From assembly GCA_000715855.1 (NCBI GenBank), contig KL571376.1, forward strand, positions 2,285 through 8,644: a stretch of DNA of 6,360 nucleotides. The letters run 5' to 3'. The notes under the pieces are model-generated. The model ran no database searches. It was not told the origin of the DNA and saw only the letters and a program-made list of their open reading frames with translations. Numbering within the stretch: position 1 is the stretch's first letter; each line of letters starts with the position of its first letter. Made by a program: the position numbers and the translations under genes. Positions 6,132-6,360 of the stretch are shown one piece after another. Origin of the DNA: Actinoplanes liguriensis (lineage in GTDB: Bacteria > Actinomycetota > Actinomycetes > Mycobacteriales > Micromonosporaceae).

Positions 6132-6153
6132 CCGGTCTCCACCGTGGCCCGGC
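6131..6153 (+). terminator. Short hairpin / degenerate repeat at the exonuclease stop
   Basis: GCCGG (6131-6135) pairs with CCGGC (6149-6153). The loop contains GGTCTCCACCGTGG, a match to one arm of the downstream repeat hairpins. It overlaps the last base of the stop codon and could help terminate transcription. It may equally be a decayed half-copy of the repeat. Confidence 0.4.
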
Positions 6154-6158
6154 TCCCC

Positions 6159-6210
6159 CAGCTGGTCCCCACCGTGGTTATCGGGCACGCATAACCACAG
6201 CGAGAGCCAG
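6159..6210. repeat. Hairpin repeat unit 1
   Basis: Arms 6162-6181 and 6191-6210 flank the loop CGGGCACGC. The inner GTGGTTAT/ATAACCAC and outer CTGG/CCAG parts pair perfectly, and the middle of the stem has several mismatches. Confidence 0.8.
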
Positions 6211-6230
6211 CCCGGGCCTGGCGCGGCCCC

Positions 6231-6282
6231 CAGCTGGTCCCCACCGTGGTCATCGGGCACGCAAAACCACGGTGGAGACCAG
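6231..6282. repeat. Hairpin repeat unit 2 (best paired)
   Basis: Arms 6234-6253 and 6263-6282 pair at 17 of 20 positions around the same loop CGGGCACGC. The right arm contains CCACGGTGG (6267-6275), the reverse complement of the left-arm CCACCGTGG (6241-6249). Units 1 and 3 lack this. Confidence 0.8.
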
Positions 6283-6301
6283 CCCGGCAAGCCCGGCCCC
6301 C

Positions 6302-6353
6302 CAGCTTGTCCCCACCGTGGTTATCCGGCACTCATAACCACAGCGAGAGCCAG
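6302..6353. repeat. Hairpin repeat unit 3
   Basis: This unit shares its right arm with unit 1 (ATAACCACAGCGAGAGCCAG). The loop is altered to CCGGCACTC and the outer stem to CTTG. It is followed by CCCGGGC at the window edge. Confidence 0.8.
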
Positions 6354-6360
6354 CCCGGGC

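Larger units (their letters stand above)
6159..6360. repeat. Tandem array of long imperfect hairpins, 71-72 bp period
   Basis: Three 52-bp hairpin units begin at 6159, 6231 and 6302, separated by GC-rich linkers of 20 and 19 bp. The bases after unit 3 repeat the start of linker 1 (CCCGGGC), so the array probably continues past the window. All units share the CCACCGTGG arm and a nearly invariant 9-nt loop (CGGGCACGC or CCGGCACTC). No supported gene runs through it. Reading frames on both strands show repeated peptides only because the DNA is repeated, and the 71-bp step breaks frame. The function is unknown: multiple transcription stops, a REP-like intergenic palindrome, or a protein-binding array are possible. 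Confidence 0.85.

Noticed and set aside
3657..6290. An 877-residue minus-strand open frame spanning several genes
   Set aside because: It runs antisense to the SDR and exonuclease genes, whose motifs are clear, and through the repeat array. Its composition is the Arg/Gly/Val-rich pattern of GC-rich shadow frames and no family motif is visible.
6128..6331. A small repeat protein encoded through the hairpin array (repeated TTVGTSWG-like peptide)
   Set aside because: The repetition comes from the DNA repeat, and the 71-bp step between units 2 and 3 breaks the frame. No ribosome binding site is visible.
6159..6360. A CRISPR array
   Set aside because: The whole 52-bp unit is repeated and internally palindromic. 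The 19-20 bp linkers are GC-rich and partly alike, with no unique spacers of normal length and no cas gene nearby.

Overview
The window is GC-rich bacterial DNA with strong G/C third-position bias, GTG as well as ATG starts, Ser/Thr/Pro-linked secreted enzymes and an LppX/LprG-like lipoprotein. This points to a high-GC actinomycete. A soil or plant-associated member of the Micromonosporaceae (Actinoplanes-like) is my best guess, but that is an inference. Bases 1-18 match the Tn5 mosaic end used in transposase-based sequencing libraries, so the left edge is almost certainly the end of an assembled contig carrying untrimmed adapter and not genomic sequence.

Layout, left to right. (1) Bases 19-1170, minus strand: the N-terminal 384 residues of a bacterial animal-type haem peroxidase, cut off by the contig end. 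(2) Bases 1171-1542: a divergent, comparatively AT-rich intergenic region with direct repeats and possible promoter and operator elements. (3) Bases 1543-3354, plus strand: a secreted two-domain pectate lyase of family PL9 with an N-terminal lectin-like domain and a Ser/Thr/Pro linker. (4) Bases 3370-3403: a strong hairpin between convergent genes, probably a shared terminator. (5) Bases 3410-4120, minus strand: an LppX/LprG-like lipoprotein. (6) Bases 4305-5102, plus strand: a classical short-chain dehydrogenase/reductase. (7) Bases 5112-6131, plus strand: a stand-alone 5'-3' exonuclease (FEN/Pol I N-domain type) ending in a sequence that resembles a sliding-clamp-binding motif. (8) Bases 6132-6360: a tandem array of long imperfect hairpins with a 71-72 bp period, running off the right edge.

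The genes do not form one pathway. The PL9 lyase is an exported plant-polysaccharide degrader, the lipoprotein belongs to the cell envelope, the peroxidase is an oxidative enzyme with no visible export signal, and the exonuclease belongs to DNA replication or repair. The SDR and exonuclease genes are tandem, 9 bp apart. Each has a TANNNT -10-like hexamer ending exactly 7 bp before its start codon and no convincing Shine-Dalgarno sequence, so both may be transcribed separately as leaderless mRNAs. I see no mobile element, CRISPR array, tRNA or rRNA, and no clearly new multi-gene system. The least explained features are the terminal hairpin array and the clamp-like C-terminus of the exonuclease.
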